From NCBI RefSeq assembly GCF_001514115.1, contig NZ_KQ948462.1, forward strand, positions 228,356 through 292,355: a stretch of 64,000 nt of DNA, in the 5' to 3' direction. The notes beneath the pieces are model-generated. The model made no database searches, was not told the DNA's origin, and saw nothing but the letters and a program-made list of their open reading frames with translations. How positions within the stretch are numbered: position 1 is the first letter of the stretch; every line of letters starts with the position of its first letter. Source of the stretch: Streptomyces olivochromogenes. Lineage in GTDB: Bacteria > Actinomycetota > Actinomycetes > Streptomycetales > Streptomycetaceae. A program made the translations under genes and the position numbers. Of the stretch, positions 53,128 through 61,513 are shown piece by piece.

Positions 53128-53178
53128 CAAGGGCCCCGAAAGGGGCGCGGGGACCTGCGCGAGCAACCCAGAACAACC
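53128..53178. repeat. Dispersed repeat relative (inverted copy)
   Basis: CCCCGAAAGGGGCGCGGGGA followed by CCTGCGCGAGCAACCC is the reverse-strand form of the family tandemly duplicated at 49237-49412. Confidence 0.7.
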
Positions 53179-53181
53179 CGC

Positions 53182-53214
53182 AGTCGCCGTACGACAGAAC
53201 CACGTACGGCGACT
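53182..53214. terminator. Terminator after the RNase D gene
   Basis: A perfect 12-bp stem AGTCGCCGTACG (53182-53193) with 53203-53214 and a 9-nt loop, 5 bp beyond the stop on the minus strand. Confidence 0.9.
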
Positions 53215-53219
53215 AGGCA

Positions 53220-54497
53220 CTAGGCCCCCTTCACCGCCAGTGCCTCCACCAATACCGGTGTGACCAACTCCACCTGCCAGGCCCGAGCCCCGTACCCGGC
53301 GAGCGCGGCCGAAACGGACTCGGCGTCGGCACCGGCCGGCGGCTCCCAGCACACCCGCCGCACCGTGTCCGGAGTGATCAGGTTCTCCTGCGGCATGTTG
53401 AGCTGCTCGGCCAGCGCCGACACGGCGGCCCGCGCCGCGGAGAGCCGGGCGGCGGCGGCCGGGTCCTTGTCGGCCCAGGCGCGCGGCGGCGGAGGCCCGG
53501 TGACGGGCTGCCCCGGCTGCGGCAGCTCGGCGTCCGGCACTGCCTTCGCGCGGTCCACGGCGGCCTGCCACTGCTCCAGCTGGCGCCGCCCCATCCGGTG
53601 CCCGAACCCGTTCAGCGCGGCAAGCGCGTGCACGTTGGCCGGAAGGGAGAGCGCGGCCTCCACGATGGCCCCGTCCCCCAGGACCTTGCCCGGCGAGATG
53701 TCCCGGCGCTGGGCGATCCGGTCGCGGGTCTCCCACAGCTCCTGCACGACCGCCATCTGCCGACGGCGGCGCACCTTGTGCATCCCGGACGTACGGCGCC
53801 AGGGGTCCTTGCGCGGCGGCGCGGGCTCGGCCTGCGCGATCGCGTCGAACTCCTGTCGGGCCCAGTCCAGCTTGCCCTGCCGGTCGAGCTCCTTCTCCAG
53901 GGCGTCGCGCAGGTCGACGAGCAGTTCCACGTCGAGCGCGGCGTAGCGCAGCCACGGCTCCGGGAGCGGGCGCGTGGACCAGTCGACCGCGGAGTGCCCC
54001 TTCTCCAGTACGAAGCCGAGCACGCTCTCGACCATCGCGCCCAGGCCCACTCGGGGGAACCCGGCCAGGCGTCCGGCCAGCTCGGTGTCGAAGAGCCGCG
54101 TCGGCACCATGCCTATCTCCCGCAGACACGGCAGGTCCTGGGTGGCGGCGTGCAGCACCCACTCGACGCCGGAGATGGCCTCGCCGAGCCCGGAGAGGTC
54201 GGGACAGGCGACGGGGTCGATCAGTGCGGTGCCGGCGCCCTCACGGCGCAGCTGCACCAGATAGGCGCGCTGGCCGTATCGGTACCCGGACGCGCGTTCG
54301 GCGTCCACGGCCACGGGGCCGGAGCCGGCGGCGAAGGCCGCGATCACCTCGGCGAGCGAGGTCTCGTCGGCGACGACGGGCGGAATGCCCTCTCGGGGCT
54401 CAAGCAAAGGGATCGGCGCCGATTCGACGTCGTCCGGAGGGCCGCCTCCGGTGGTTCGCAGTGAGCTGTCTTCTGCGGTCTCTTGGGCGTCGGTCAC
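53220..54497 (-). CDS. rnd: Ribonuclease D-like 3'-5' exonuclease with HRDC domain
   Basis: A 425-residue protein. The DEDD exonuclease domain (about 40-215) shows the first motif PVAVDAERASGYRYGQRAYL with D65 and E67, the second near LHAATQDLPCL, and the third LRYAALDVELLVDLRD with the Tyr of the DEDDy class. An HRDC domain follows at about 225-300 (MAVVQELWETRDRIAQRRDI), then a family-specific C-terminal region. RNase D trims tRNA and other stable-RNA 3' ends. The GTG start has only GACAG upstream; a CAGATA element about ten bases before suggests a leaderless message. Confidence 0.92.
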   Translation of the reverse strand: MTDAQETAEDSSLRTTGGGPPDDVESAPIPLLEPREGIPPVVADETSLAEVIAAFAAGSGPVAVDAERASGYRYGQRAYLVQLRREGAGTALIDPVACPDLSGLGEAISGVEWVLHAATQDLPCLREIGMVPTRLFDTELAGRLAGFPRVGLGAMVESVLGFVLEKGHSAVDWSTRPLPEPWLRYAALDVELLVDLRDALEKELDRQGKLDWARQEFDAIAQAEPAPPRKDPWRRTSGMHKVRRRRQMAVVQELWETRDRIAQRRDISPGKVLGDGAIVEAALSLPANVHALAALNGFGHRMGRRQLEQWQAAVDRAKAVPDAELPQPGQPVTGPPPPRAWADKDPAAAARLSAARAAVSALAEQLNMPQENLITPDTVRRVCWEPPAGADAESVSAALAGYGARAWQVELVTPVLVEALAVKGA

Positions 54498-54521
54498 CTG
54501 TCAAGGGTATCTGTGTATGGA

Positions 54522-54559
54522 CTGCGCCCGCCGACGGAACGTTCCGTCGACGGGCGCAG
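54522..54559. terminator. Terminator between the orphan response-regulator gene and rnd
   Basis: A 19-bp nearly perfect palindrome (54522-54540 with 54541-54559, one mismatch) with no loop bases, on the 3' side of the response regulator gene and just upstream of rnd. Confidence 0.8.
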
Positions 54560-54619
54560 GAGGGTCGTAAACCAGTCAGGTCGGTGAAAGTTCCGGTCCG
54601 GTGGGGGGTATACCCCGTT

Positions 54620-55282
54620 TCAGTGGATGATCCCCGTCCGCAGGGCGACCGCCACCATCCCGGCACGGTCGCCCGTGCCGAGCTTGCGGGCGATGCGGGC
54701 GAGGTGGCTCTTGACGGTCAGCGCGGACAGGCCCATGGAGACGCCGATGGCCTTGTTCGACTGGCCCTCGGCGACGAGCCGGAGCACCTCGACCTCTCGG
54801 CCGGAGAGCTCGCGGTAGCCGCCCGGGTGGCTCGGGGCACCCGGGGGGCGGCGGTGCATACGGGCGGCGGCCGAGCCGATGGGCGCGACACCGGGTCGGG
54901 TGGGGAGCCCGACGTTCGTGCGGGTGCCGGTGACGACATAGCCCTTGACGCCGCCCGCGAGGGCGTTGCGCACGGCGCCGATGTCGTCGGCGGCGGAGAG
55001 GGCGAGGCCGTTGGGCCAGCCCGCGGCTCGGGTCTCGGACAGCAGGGTGAGCCCGCTGCCGTCGGGCAGGTGGACGTCGGCGACACAGATGTCGCGCGGG
55101 TTGCCGATTCGGGGACGGGCCTCCGCGACGGACGACGCCTCGATGACGTCGCGCACTCCGAGCGCCCAGAGGTGGCGGGTGACGGTGGATCGGACCCGTG
55201 GGTCGGCCACGACCACCATGGCGGTCGGCTTGTTCGGGCGGTAGGCGACCAGGCTTGCGGGCTGCTCGAGGAGAACGGACAC
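54620..55282 (-). CDS. Orphan LuxR/NarL-type response regulator
   Basis: A 220-residue protein with an N-terminal receiver-like domain (AMVVVADPRVRSTVTRHLWA from 21, D69 in CVADVHLPDGSG) and a C-terminal LuxR helix-turn-helix (ELSGREVEVLRLVAEGQSNK, then SMGLSALTVKSHLARI). The acid pocket is reduced (VADPR), and the switch Thr/Lys region reads ALSAADDIG and GGVKGYVVTG, so phosphorylation may be atypical. A linker rich in Pro and Gly joins the domains. No kinase gene is adjacent. The GTG follows AGGAGG. This gene beside rnd and the DUF3000 gene is a conserved streptomycete arrangement as far as I recall. Targets are unknown. Confidence 0.85.
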   Translation of the reverse strand: MSVLLEQPASLVAYRPNKPTAMVVVADPRVRSTVTRHLWALGVRDVIEASSVAEARPRIGNPRDICVADVHLPDGSGLTLLSETRAAGWPNGLALSAADDIGAVRNALAGGVKGYVVTGTRTNVGLPTRPGVAPIGSAAARMHRRPPGAPSHPGGYRELSGREVEVLRLVAEGQSNKAIGVSMGLSALTVKSHLARIARKLGTGDRAGMVAVALRTGIIH

Positions 55283-55618
55283 CAGGCCTCCTGGGGGTGC
55301 GGGACGGGGACCGGCTGTGGGGATGAAGCCGGGGCGAACCGTGCTTTCAAGGTCACAGACGTCTTCGGCATCAAACCCGTCCGCCTTTAGAGAATGATCA
55401 CGATTTGGTGAGTAACAATCCGTGCAATTCGGACACGCGATCGATCATCCGAAGATCGAACCGAGTCGTTCCGTGTCGCGACACGGCTGAAAGTGGCCGT
55501 ATCGACAAAACCTCGGCAAGGAACTCGGCAAAGGGCGCGGCGTTCCGCGAGGTCGAAAAGGGCGCCCGTTCGACATGACACGGGCGCCCCGGAAGACGGA
55601 GAGACGAAAGAAGGGCGT
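55283..55618. promoter_or_regulatory. 336-bp region between the DUF3000 gene and the response regulator gene
   Basis: A GGGCGCCCGT/ACGGGCGCCC hairpin (55560-55569 with 55580-55589) terminates the DUF3000 message. The stretch 55385-55430 is AT-rich and is the likely promoter area of the response regulator gene. No gene is seen. Confidence 0.55.
55560..55589. terminator. Terminator after the DUF3000 gene
   Basis: A perfect 10-bp stem with a 10-nt loop, 30 bp beyond the stop on the minus strand. Confidence 0.85.
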
Positions 55619-56287
55619 TCAGCGGGACTGCGGCCCCCGGCGCTGCGGGAGGGTCACCACCGAGCCGTCGCCCGGCCCCGCCGGGGGCAGGCCCGCGATC
55701 TGGCAGAGCAGATCGCACCAGGCGGCGAGGTGCGCGGCCGTGTCCGGTACGCCGCCCAAGCCCTCGCGAGGCGTCCAGGAGGCCCGGATCTCGATCTGGG
55801 ACGCGGCGGGGCGCTCGGACAGCCCCCCGAAGTAGTGCGAGCTCGCCCGGGTGACGGTGCCGCTCGGTTCGCCGTACGACAGACCGCGGGCCTGCAACGC
55901 GCCGGTCAGCCACGACCAGGAGACGTCGGGGAGCAGCGGGTCGGCCGCCATCTCCGGTTCCAGCTCCGCGCGGACCAGCGTCACCAGCCGGAAGGTGCCC
56001 TGCCAGGCGTCGTGCCCCGCCGGGTCGTGCAACAGGATGAGCCGGCCGTCCGCCAGGTCCTCGTCGTCGGCGACGACCGCGGCCTCCAGCGCGTACGCGT
56101 AGGGGGCCAGGCGCTGTGGCGGGCGCGTCGGGTCGATCTCGATCTCGGGCCGCAGCCGCGCGGCCCTCAGTGCGTCGACGGCAGCCCGGAAGGGCGGCGG
56201 AGCCGTCTCCCTCGCATCCCGGTCCCCCTCCTTGGCATCGTCCATTTCGCCAGCGCCGTCCGACAGTCGTCCCTGAGCCGCAGCCAT
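55619..56287 (-). CDS. DUF3000-family protein
   Basis: A 222-residue soluble protein of the actinobacterial DUF3000 family. After a variable N terminus come PPFRAAVDALRAARLRPEIE, ARLAPYAYALEAAV-like (QRLAPYAYALEAAVVADDED), GTFRLVTLVRAELEPEMAAD, and SWSWLTGALQARGLSYGEPS with SHYFGGLSERPAASQIEIRA. The family has no known function. The ATG at 56287 lacks a ribosome binding site, and TTAATCT about ten bases upstream suggests leaderless transcription. An ATG at 56248 is a second possibility. It is divergent from hemE across 162 bp, an arrangement typical of Streptomyces. Confidence 0.85.
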   Translation of the reverse strand: MAAAQGRLSDGAGEMDDAKEGDRDARETAPPPFRAAVDALRAARLRPEIEIDPTRPPQRLAPYAYALEAAVVADDEDLADGRLILLHDPAGHDAWQGTFRLVTLVRAELEPEMAADPLLPDVSWSWLTGALQARGLSYGEPSGTVTRASSHYFGGLSERPAASQIEIRASWTPREGLGGVPDTAAHLAAWCDLLCQIAGLPPAGPGDGSVVTLPQRRGPQSR

Positions 56288-56449
56288 GCGGGGAAGATTA
56301 AGGGGAACGGAGCCCGCGCGCAGGGAGAGACACCCGTGCGCCGGACCACTGTCCGGATCGTGCCGCGCGAAAGCGCAGGCGGGAGCGGACCGCTCCGGGC
56401 GCCGGAGCCCGGCACTTGCGGGTCGGTGGGGCGTGCGAGACTTTCCGTC

Positions 56450-57520
56450 GTGAGTGCCAATGACCGCCCCGCCACGGGCCAGCCGCCGACAGCCACGTAC
56501 GAGTCCGCCTTCCTGAAGGCATGCAGGCGCGAGCCCGTGCCGCACACGCCGGTGTGGTTCATGCGGCAGGCCGGTCGCTCACTGCCCGAGTACCTCAAGG
56601 TGCGCGAGGGCATCCCCATGCTGGAGTCCTGCATGCGGCCCGAGCTGGTCGCCGAGATCACCCTCCAGCCGGTGCGCCGGCACAACGTGGACGCGGCGAT
56701 CTACTTCAGCGACATCGTCGTCCCGCTGAAGGCTATCGGCATCGACCTCGACATCAAGCCGGGCGTCGGCCCGGTCGTCGCGAACCCGATCCGCACCCGC
56801 GCCGACCTGGCCCAGCTCCGTGATCTGACCCCCGAGGACGTCTGGTACGTCACCGAGGCGATCGGGCTCCTGACGGCCGAGCTCGGCGAGACCCCGCTCA
56901 TCGGTTTCGCGGGCGCGCCTTTCACCCTCGCGAGTTACCTCGTGGAGGGCGGTCCGTCCAAGAACCACGAGCACACCAAGGCGCTCATGTACGGCGACCC
57001 GCAGCTGTGGGCCGACCTGCTCGACCGTCTCGCCGAGATCACCTCCGCCTTCCTGAAGGTACAGATCGAGGCGGGCGCGAGCGCCGTCCAGCTCTTCGAC
57101 TCCTGGGTCGGCGCCCTGGCGCCCGCCGACTACCGGCGCTCGGTGATGCCCGCGTCCGCCAAGGTCTTCGAGTCCGTGGCCGGGTACGGCGTGCCGCGCA
57201 TCCACTTCGGCGTCGGCACCGGCGAACTGCTCGGCCTCATGGGCGAGGCGGGCGCGGACGTCGTCGGCGTCGACTGGCGCGTCCCGCTCGACGAGGCCGC
57301 GCGCCGTGTCGGCCCCGGCAAGGCGCTCCAGGGCAACCTCGACCCCGCCGTCCTCTTCTCCACCACCGAGGCCGTGGAAGCCAAGACCCGCGAGGTGCTG
57401 GACGCCGCCGCCGGTCTGGAGGGCCATGTCTTCAACCTCGGCCACGGCGTCATGCCGAGCATCGACCCGGACGCGCTGACCCGCCTCGTGGAGTACGTCC
57501 ACCAGCAGACCGCGCGCTGA
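56450..57520 (+). CDS. hemE: Uroporphyrinogen decarboxylase
   Basis: A 356-residue enzyme that decarboxylates the four acetate side chains of uroporphyrinogen III to give coproporphyrinogen III. The active-site opening PVWFMRQAGRSLPEY (34-48, R39 and R43) is intact, as are IYFSDIVVPLKAIG with the catalytic Asp region, FAGAPFTLASYLVEGG, LFDSWVGALAPADYR and FNLGHGVMPSIDPDAL. Length is normal. The GTG at 56450 starts SANDRPATG; no strong ribosome binding site is seen. The rhomboid gene is convergent. Its pathway partners hemY and hemQ lie 4 kb downstream. Confidence 0.97.
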   Translation: MSANDRPATGQPPTATYESAFLKACRREPVPHTPVWFMRQAGRSLPEYLKVREGIPMLESCMRPELVAEITLQPVRRHNVDAAIYFSDIVVPLKAIGIDLDIKPGVGPVVANPIRTRADLAQLRDLTPEDVWYVTEAIGLLTAELGETPLIGFAGAPFTLASYLVEGGPSKNHEHTKALMYGDPQLWADLLDRLAEITSAFLKVQIEAGASAVQLFDSWVGALAPADYRRSVMPASAKVFESVAGYGVPRIHFGVGTGELLGLMGEAGADVVGVDWRVPLDEAARRVGPGKALQGNLDPAVLFSTTEAVEAKTREVLDAAAGLEGHVFNLGHGVMPSIDPDALTRLVEYVHQQTAR

Positions 57521-57560
57521 CCTCCTACGGGGGACGACACACGCCTCGACGCCGCCCGCC

Positions 57561-58379
57561 TCACCAGCTGTGCCGCGCCTGTCTGCCGAACAGCAGGCTG
57601 CGCGGTTCCGGCGGTGGCGGGGTGCCCGGGCGCAGCGGCCAGGCCAGCAGCATCCCCACGAGGAAGCCGACCACGTGGGCCTCGTACGCCACGGTTCCGG
57701 CGGTGGAGACGCCGCCGCCGGACGAGTACACCGCCTGCAACGCGAACCAGAAGCCCAGCACCAGCCACGCGGGCAGTCGCAGCGGCAGGAAGACCAGGAA
57801 CGGGACGAGCACCCAGACCCGAGCCCTCGGATAGAGCACCAGATAGGCGCCGAGGACTCCGGCGATCGCTCCGGAGGCGCCGATCAGCGGGTCGCTCGAG
57901 TCGGCGTTGAGGTACGCGAAGCCGTACGCGGCCGCGTAACCGCACGCCACGTAGAACACCGTGAACCGCACATGTCCGAGGCGGTCCTCGATGTTGTTGC
58001 CGAAGATCAGCAGGAAGAGCATGTTGCCGAGCAGGTGCAGCCAGCTGCCGTGCAGGAACATCGCGGTGAGGACCGAGAGCGGCGGCGACTTGTCGTACGT
58101 CGGCGGCCCCACCAGGCACCCGGGGCCCCCGGCCCCGACGCCGACGTCGCCGGTCGGGACCAGGCGGGGCAGTTGGTGGTGGACCAACTCCTGTGGCACC
58201 GCGGCGTAGTGCTCCAGGAACGCGTGCAGATGGCACAGCTGGGAGAGCCCGCTGTCACCCGCCACCGATCCCGCGAGGCCGGGCGTGTAGAGGAACACCA
58301 GAACATTGGCGGCGATCAGCGCATACGTCACATAGGGCGTGCGGCGCACCGGGTTCACGTCATGGACGGGGATGACCAC
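57561..58379 (-). CDS. Rhomboid-family intramembrane serine protease
   Basis: A 272-residue membrane protein with about seven helices. The catalytic Ser169 lies in IGASGAIAGVLGA, the partner His235 in AYEAHVVGFLVG, and the conserved HGSWLHLLGNMLFL with H115 and N119 is on helix 2. It cleaves transmembrane segments of other membrane proteins. An insertion between helix 1 and 2 (residues 38-100) contains HLHAFLEHY and several cysteines (C49, C88). The GTG start has no good ribosome binding site. It ends 40 bp from hemE in a convergent arrangement. Confidence 0.92.
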   Translation of the reverse strand: MVIPVHDVNPVRRTPYVTYALIAANVLVFLYTPGLAGSVAGDSGLSQLCHLHAFLEHYAAVPQELVHHQLPRLVPTGDVGVGAGGPGCLVGPPTYDKSPPLSVLTAMFLHGSWLHLLGNMLFLLIFGNNIEDRLGHVRFTVFYVACGYAAAYGFAYLNADSSDPLIGASGAIAGVLGAYLVLYPRARVWVLVPFLVFLPLRLPAWLVLGFWFALQAVYSSGGGVSTAGTVAYEAHVVGFLVGMLLAWPLRPGTPPPPEPRSLLFGRQARHSW

Positions 58380-58503
58380 GAGGAACTAGTGCCCGGGATA
58401 CGCCGGGTGAATCCGTGAACGTCCCCGCCCCCGCGTCCGTATGTCTCCTCAACCGCCCGCGCCGCGACGAAGACGCGACACGAGAGACGTGAGGACACAG
58501 GCG

Positions 58504-58839
58504 ATGAACGACCGAGTTACTCCTCCGATGCATGCCCTGCCCGACGGCGAGGCGGAAATCGCCCTGGTGCTGCACCTCCCCTGGGAGGACGTCGCCGCGC
58601 TCGGCCAGGAGGCCGGACGGCTCGCGGCGCGGATGCAGCGGCCGGTGACCCTCGACGAGGCCGTCAGCCACCGACTGCGCTCCGCGCGATCGGCCGCCCA
58701 CGCCAAGCCGCCGGTGGCTCAGCCGGCGGCCGTGACCTCCTCGGCGTCGGTGTCCTCGTTGCCGGCACGGCCGCCGGCCGAGCAGGCGCGGCAGGCGATA
58801 GACCGCATCAATGGGAACTCGGGGCACGAGTCCGCGTAG
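58504..58839 (+). CDS. Small conserved-looking hypothetical protein
   Basis: A 111-residue protein. The first 65 residues are ordered-looking (GEAEIALVLHLPWEDVAALG, QRPVTLDEAVSHRLRSA) and the rest is a low-complexity Ala/Pro/Ser tail ending in ARQAIDRINGNSGHESA. There is no signal peptide or membrane helix. The ATG follows GAGG nine bases upstream. I do not recognise the family. It is divergent from the rhomboid gene and convergent with the flavoprotein gene. Confidence 0.65.
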   Translation: MNDRVTPPMHALPDGEAEIALVLHLPWEDVAALGQEAGRLAARMQRPVTLDEAVSHRLRSARSAAHAKPPVAQPAAVTSSASVSSLPARPPAEQARQAIDRINGNSGHESA

Positions 58840-58854
58840 GAGCGCAGCGGTCGG

Positions 58855-58950
58855 TCGTGTGTTGGCTGCGGATCCGTTGTGGCTGGTCGCGCCCACGCGG
58901 CGGAGCCGCATATGTCACAGCCCCGCGCCCCTACGGGGCGCTTCGCCGTA
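58855..58950. repeat. Dispersed repeat with terminator hairpin overlapping a stop codon
   Basis: GGCTGCGGATCCGTTGTGGC followed by TGGTCGCGCCCACGCGGCGG is related to the 88-bp family at 49237. Its GCGCCCC-TAC-GGGGCGC hairpin (58925-58941) contains the stop codon of the flavoprotein gene on the minus strand and probably terminates both convergent genes. Confidence 0.75.
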
Positions 58951-60319
58951 CCGCCGTCACCGCCTTGCGTGCCGCCACCAGGATGGGGTCCCACACCGGT
59001 GAGAACGGGGGCGCGTAGCCCAGGTCCAGGTATGTCATCTGTTCCACCGTCATGCCCGCGGTCAGCGCCACCGCGGCGATGTCGACCCGCTTCGCCGCGC
59101 CTTCCCCGCCGACGATCTGCACGCCGAGCAGCCGCCCCGTGCGGCGCTCGGCGAGCATCTTCACCGTCATGAGGTCCGCGTCCGGGTAGTAGCCCGCGCG
59201 GCTGGTCGACTCGATGGTGACGGCCTCGAACCGCAGGCCCGCCCGGTGCGCGTCCTTCTCGCGCAGCCCGGTGCGGGCGATCTCCAGATCGCAGACCTTG
59301 CTCACGGCCGTGCCGACGACACCGGGGAAGGTCGCGTACCCGCCGCCCACGTTGGAGCCGATGACCTGGCCGTGCTTGTTGGCGTGCGTGCCCAGCGCGA
59401 TGTGCCGTTCGCGTCCCGAGATCAGCTCGAGCACCTCGACGCAGTCGCCGCCGGCCCAGATGTTCTCGTGTCCGCGCACCCGCATCGCCAGGTCGGTGAG
59501 CAGCCCGCCGTGGTCGCCGAGGGGGAGTCCCGCGGCCCGTGCGAGCGTGGTCTCGGGGCGTACGCCGATGCCGAGCACGACCACGTCCGCCGGGTACTCC
59601 GTGTCCTCGGTGGCCACCGCGCGGACCCGGCCCGCGTCCCCGGTGAGGAGCTTGGTGATCTCGGCGTCGTTGACCATGGTGACGCCGAGGTTCTCCATGG
59701 CCGTGTGCACCAGGCGGCCCATGTCGGGGTCGAGGGTGGACATCGGCTCCTTGCCGCGGTTGACGACCGTCACCTCGTACCCGCGGTTGATGAGCGCCTC
59801 GGCCATCTCCACGCCGATGTAGCCCGCGCCGACGACCACCGCGCGACGGCCCTCGGTCGTCGCCAGCGTGTCCAGGAGGGCCTGACCGTCGTCCAGGGTC
59901 TGCACGCCGTGCACGCCCGGAGCGTCGACGCCCGGCAGGTCGGGGCGGATCGGACGGGCGCCGGTCGCGATCACGAGTTTGTCGTACGAGGTCCACTCCT
60001 CGGCCCCGGTCTCGAGGTCGAGCGAGCGGACGCGGGCCCCGGCGACATCGATCTCCGTGACCTCGGTGCGCATCCGCAGGTCGATCGCGCGCTCCCGGTG
60101 CTCCGCCGGGCTTCGGGCGATCAGCCGGTTCCGCTCGGGGACGTCGCCGCCCACCCAGTACGGGATGCCGCAGGCCGAGTAGGAGCTGAAGTGACCGCGT
60201 TCGAACGCCACGATCTCCAGCTCGTCGGGCCCGCGCATCCGGCGTGCCTGTGACGCGGCGGACATGCCCGCCGCGTCACCTCCGATCACGACCAGTCGCT
60301 CCGTACGGCTCATGCTCAT
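58931..60319 (-). CDS. CoA-disulfide-reductase-like flavoprotein (pyridine nucleotide-disulfide oxidoreductase)
   Basis: A 462-residue FAD/NAD(P)H enzyme. FAD motif VVIGGDAAGMSAASQARRMR (10-29), the single redox Cys in SSYSACGIPYWVGG (about residue 49) that defines the CoA-disulfide reductase/NADH oxidase group, the NAD motif VVVGAGYIGVEMAEALINRG near 165, and the second FAD motif NIWAGGDCVEVLE near 285 are all present, followed by the dimerisation domain. It would reduce a low-molecular-weight disulfide or oxygen. The ATG at 60319 is preceded by a TAGCGT element and no ribosome binding site, consistent with a leaderless message. Confidence 0.88.
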   Translation of the reverse strand: MSMSRTERLVVIGGDAAGMSAASQARRMRGPDELEIVAFERGHFSSYSACGIPYWVGGDVPERNRLIARSPAEHRERAIDLRMRTEVTEIDVAGARVRSLDLETGAEEWTSYDKLVIATGARPIRPDLPGVDAPGVHGVQTLDDGQALLDTLATTEGRRAVVVGAGYIGVEMAEALINRGYEVTVVNRGKEPMSTLDPDMGRLVHTAMENLGVTMVNDAEITKLLTGDAGRVRAVATEDTEYPADVVVLGIGVRPETTLARAAGLPLGDHGGLLTDLAMRVRGHENIWAGGDCVEVLELISGRERHIALGTHANKHGQVIGSNVGGGYATFPGVVGTAVSKVCDLEIARTGLREKDAHRAGLRFEAVTIESTSRAGYYPDADLMTVKMLAERRTGRLLGVQIVGGEGAAKRVDIAAVALTAGMTVEQMTYLDLGYAPPFSPVWDPILVAARKAVTAVRRSAP

Positions 60320-60346
60320 GCGAACACGCTACGGGGACCGGGCATT

Positions 60347-61333
60347 TCAGTCCTCGTCGCCACCCTCTTCGCGCACCGGCGGCGCCACCGGCAGCGAACC
60401 CGCGCTCGCGGGAGCCGCTTGGGTCCCGGGCCGGCGCGGCCGCCCCGTGCGGGCGAGCCGCAGCCACAGCGCCAGGAGGAGCCCGGCGCTCAGCAGGAAC
60501 GGGAGCACTACGCCGAACACCACGGCGATCCAGCGCAGCATCGTGACGAACGCGTCCCAGCCGCCCGTCAGCGCGTCCACGAAGCCCGGCGTGTCGGACT
60601 TCTTCGCGGCTTCCTTCGGCGGGGTCTCGGAGAGGGAGAGCGTGATGGTGGCCAGGCTGGTGCGGTCCTTCAGGGACGCCTGCTGGGCGAGCAGGGCGTC
60701 GAGGTCCGACTCACGGGTGCTCAACTCGCCTTCCAGGGCGACCACATCGCTGAGCTTGGTGGCCCGGTCCATCAGCTCGCGGACCCGGGCCACGCTGACG
60801 CGCTGCGACTTGACGCGGCTCTCCACGTCGACGACCTGATCGGTGACGTCCTCCGCCTTCGCCGTCCGCTCGACGACCTTCCCGGTGCCCTCCAGGGAGG
60901 AGAGCACCGCGTCGTAGTGGTCGGTGGGCACACGCAGTACGGCTCGGGTGCGCTCGCGGCCCCCGCCGTCCCGGGTGGTCGTCTCGTTGCCGACGTAGCC
61001 GCCCGCGTCGACGGCCGCGGTGCGGGCGGAGTCCAGCGCCTTGGGCACATCCTTGACCTGAAGGGTCAGCGAGGCGGTGCGGATGATGTGGCTGCCGGCC
61101 GGCACGGACGTGCCGGTGGCCTTGGACGGGTTGGTGGACTTCGCGCCGCCCGCGCCCGAGGCGACGCTGCCCGCCGCGTCCGAGCGGGCGTTCTCGGCGC
61201 CCGGCGTGGCCGCCTTGTCGGCGCTGGAGGCGGAGTCACCGCCGGCGGCGCCGCAGCCCGTCACCGCGAGCGCGGCGGCGAGGACCATCCCGGCGAGAAC
61301 CGGGCCGGTTCGTGCGGAACGTCGTTTGTTCAT
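60347..61333 (-). CDS. DUF4349 lipoprotein
   Basis: A 328-residue membrane-attached protein. The signal peptide ends in the lipobox VTGC (24-27), followed by a long Ala/Ser/Gly linker. The DUF4349 core (about 80-265) has IIRTASLTLQVKDVPKALDS and a coiled-coil-like segment (QRVSVARVRELMDRATKLSD, then ALEGELSTRESDLDALLAQQ). A transmembrane helix (about 275-300) and a Pro-rich cytoplasmic tail follow. Being both lipidated and membrane-spanning is usual for this family, whose function is unknown. The ATG follows a GGGGGG run about ten bases upstream. It is divergent from hemY. Confidence 0.88.
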   Translation of the reverse strand: MNKRRSARTGPVLAGMVLAAALAVTGCGAAGGDSASSADKAATPGAENARSDAAGSVASGAGGAKSTNPSKATGTSVPAGSHIIRTASLTLQVKDVPKALDSARTAAVDAGGYVGNETTTRDGGGRERTRAVLRVPTDHYDAVLSSLEGTGKVVERTAKAEDVTDQVVDVESRVKSQRVSVARVRELMDRATKLSDVVALEGELSTRESDLDALLAQQASLKDRTSLATITLSLSETPPKEAAKKSDTPGFVDALTGGWDAFVTMLRWIAVVFGVVLPFLLSAGLLLALWLRLARTGRPRRPGTQAAPASAGSLPVAPPVREEGGDED

Positions 61334-61513
61334 GTGGGCGTACCCCCCGTGGCTGGCGACTGCTGACCTTCCTTCGACGCCGGGGCCGGGTGCGACGTTT
61401 GTCGGATCCGATCGCGATGCGGTCACGGTCGGGACTCGCGCAGGACACCGCCACACGGGACGGCGGATCCGGGTCCCGGCGGTCCTGTCAGCGGGGTCTG
61501 AGAAGGTGGAGTC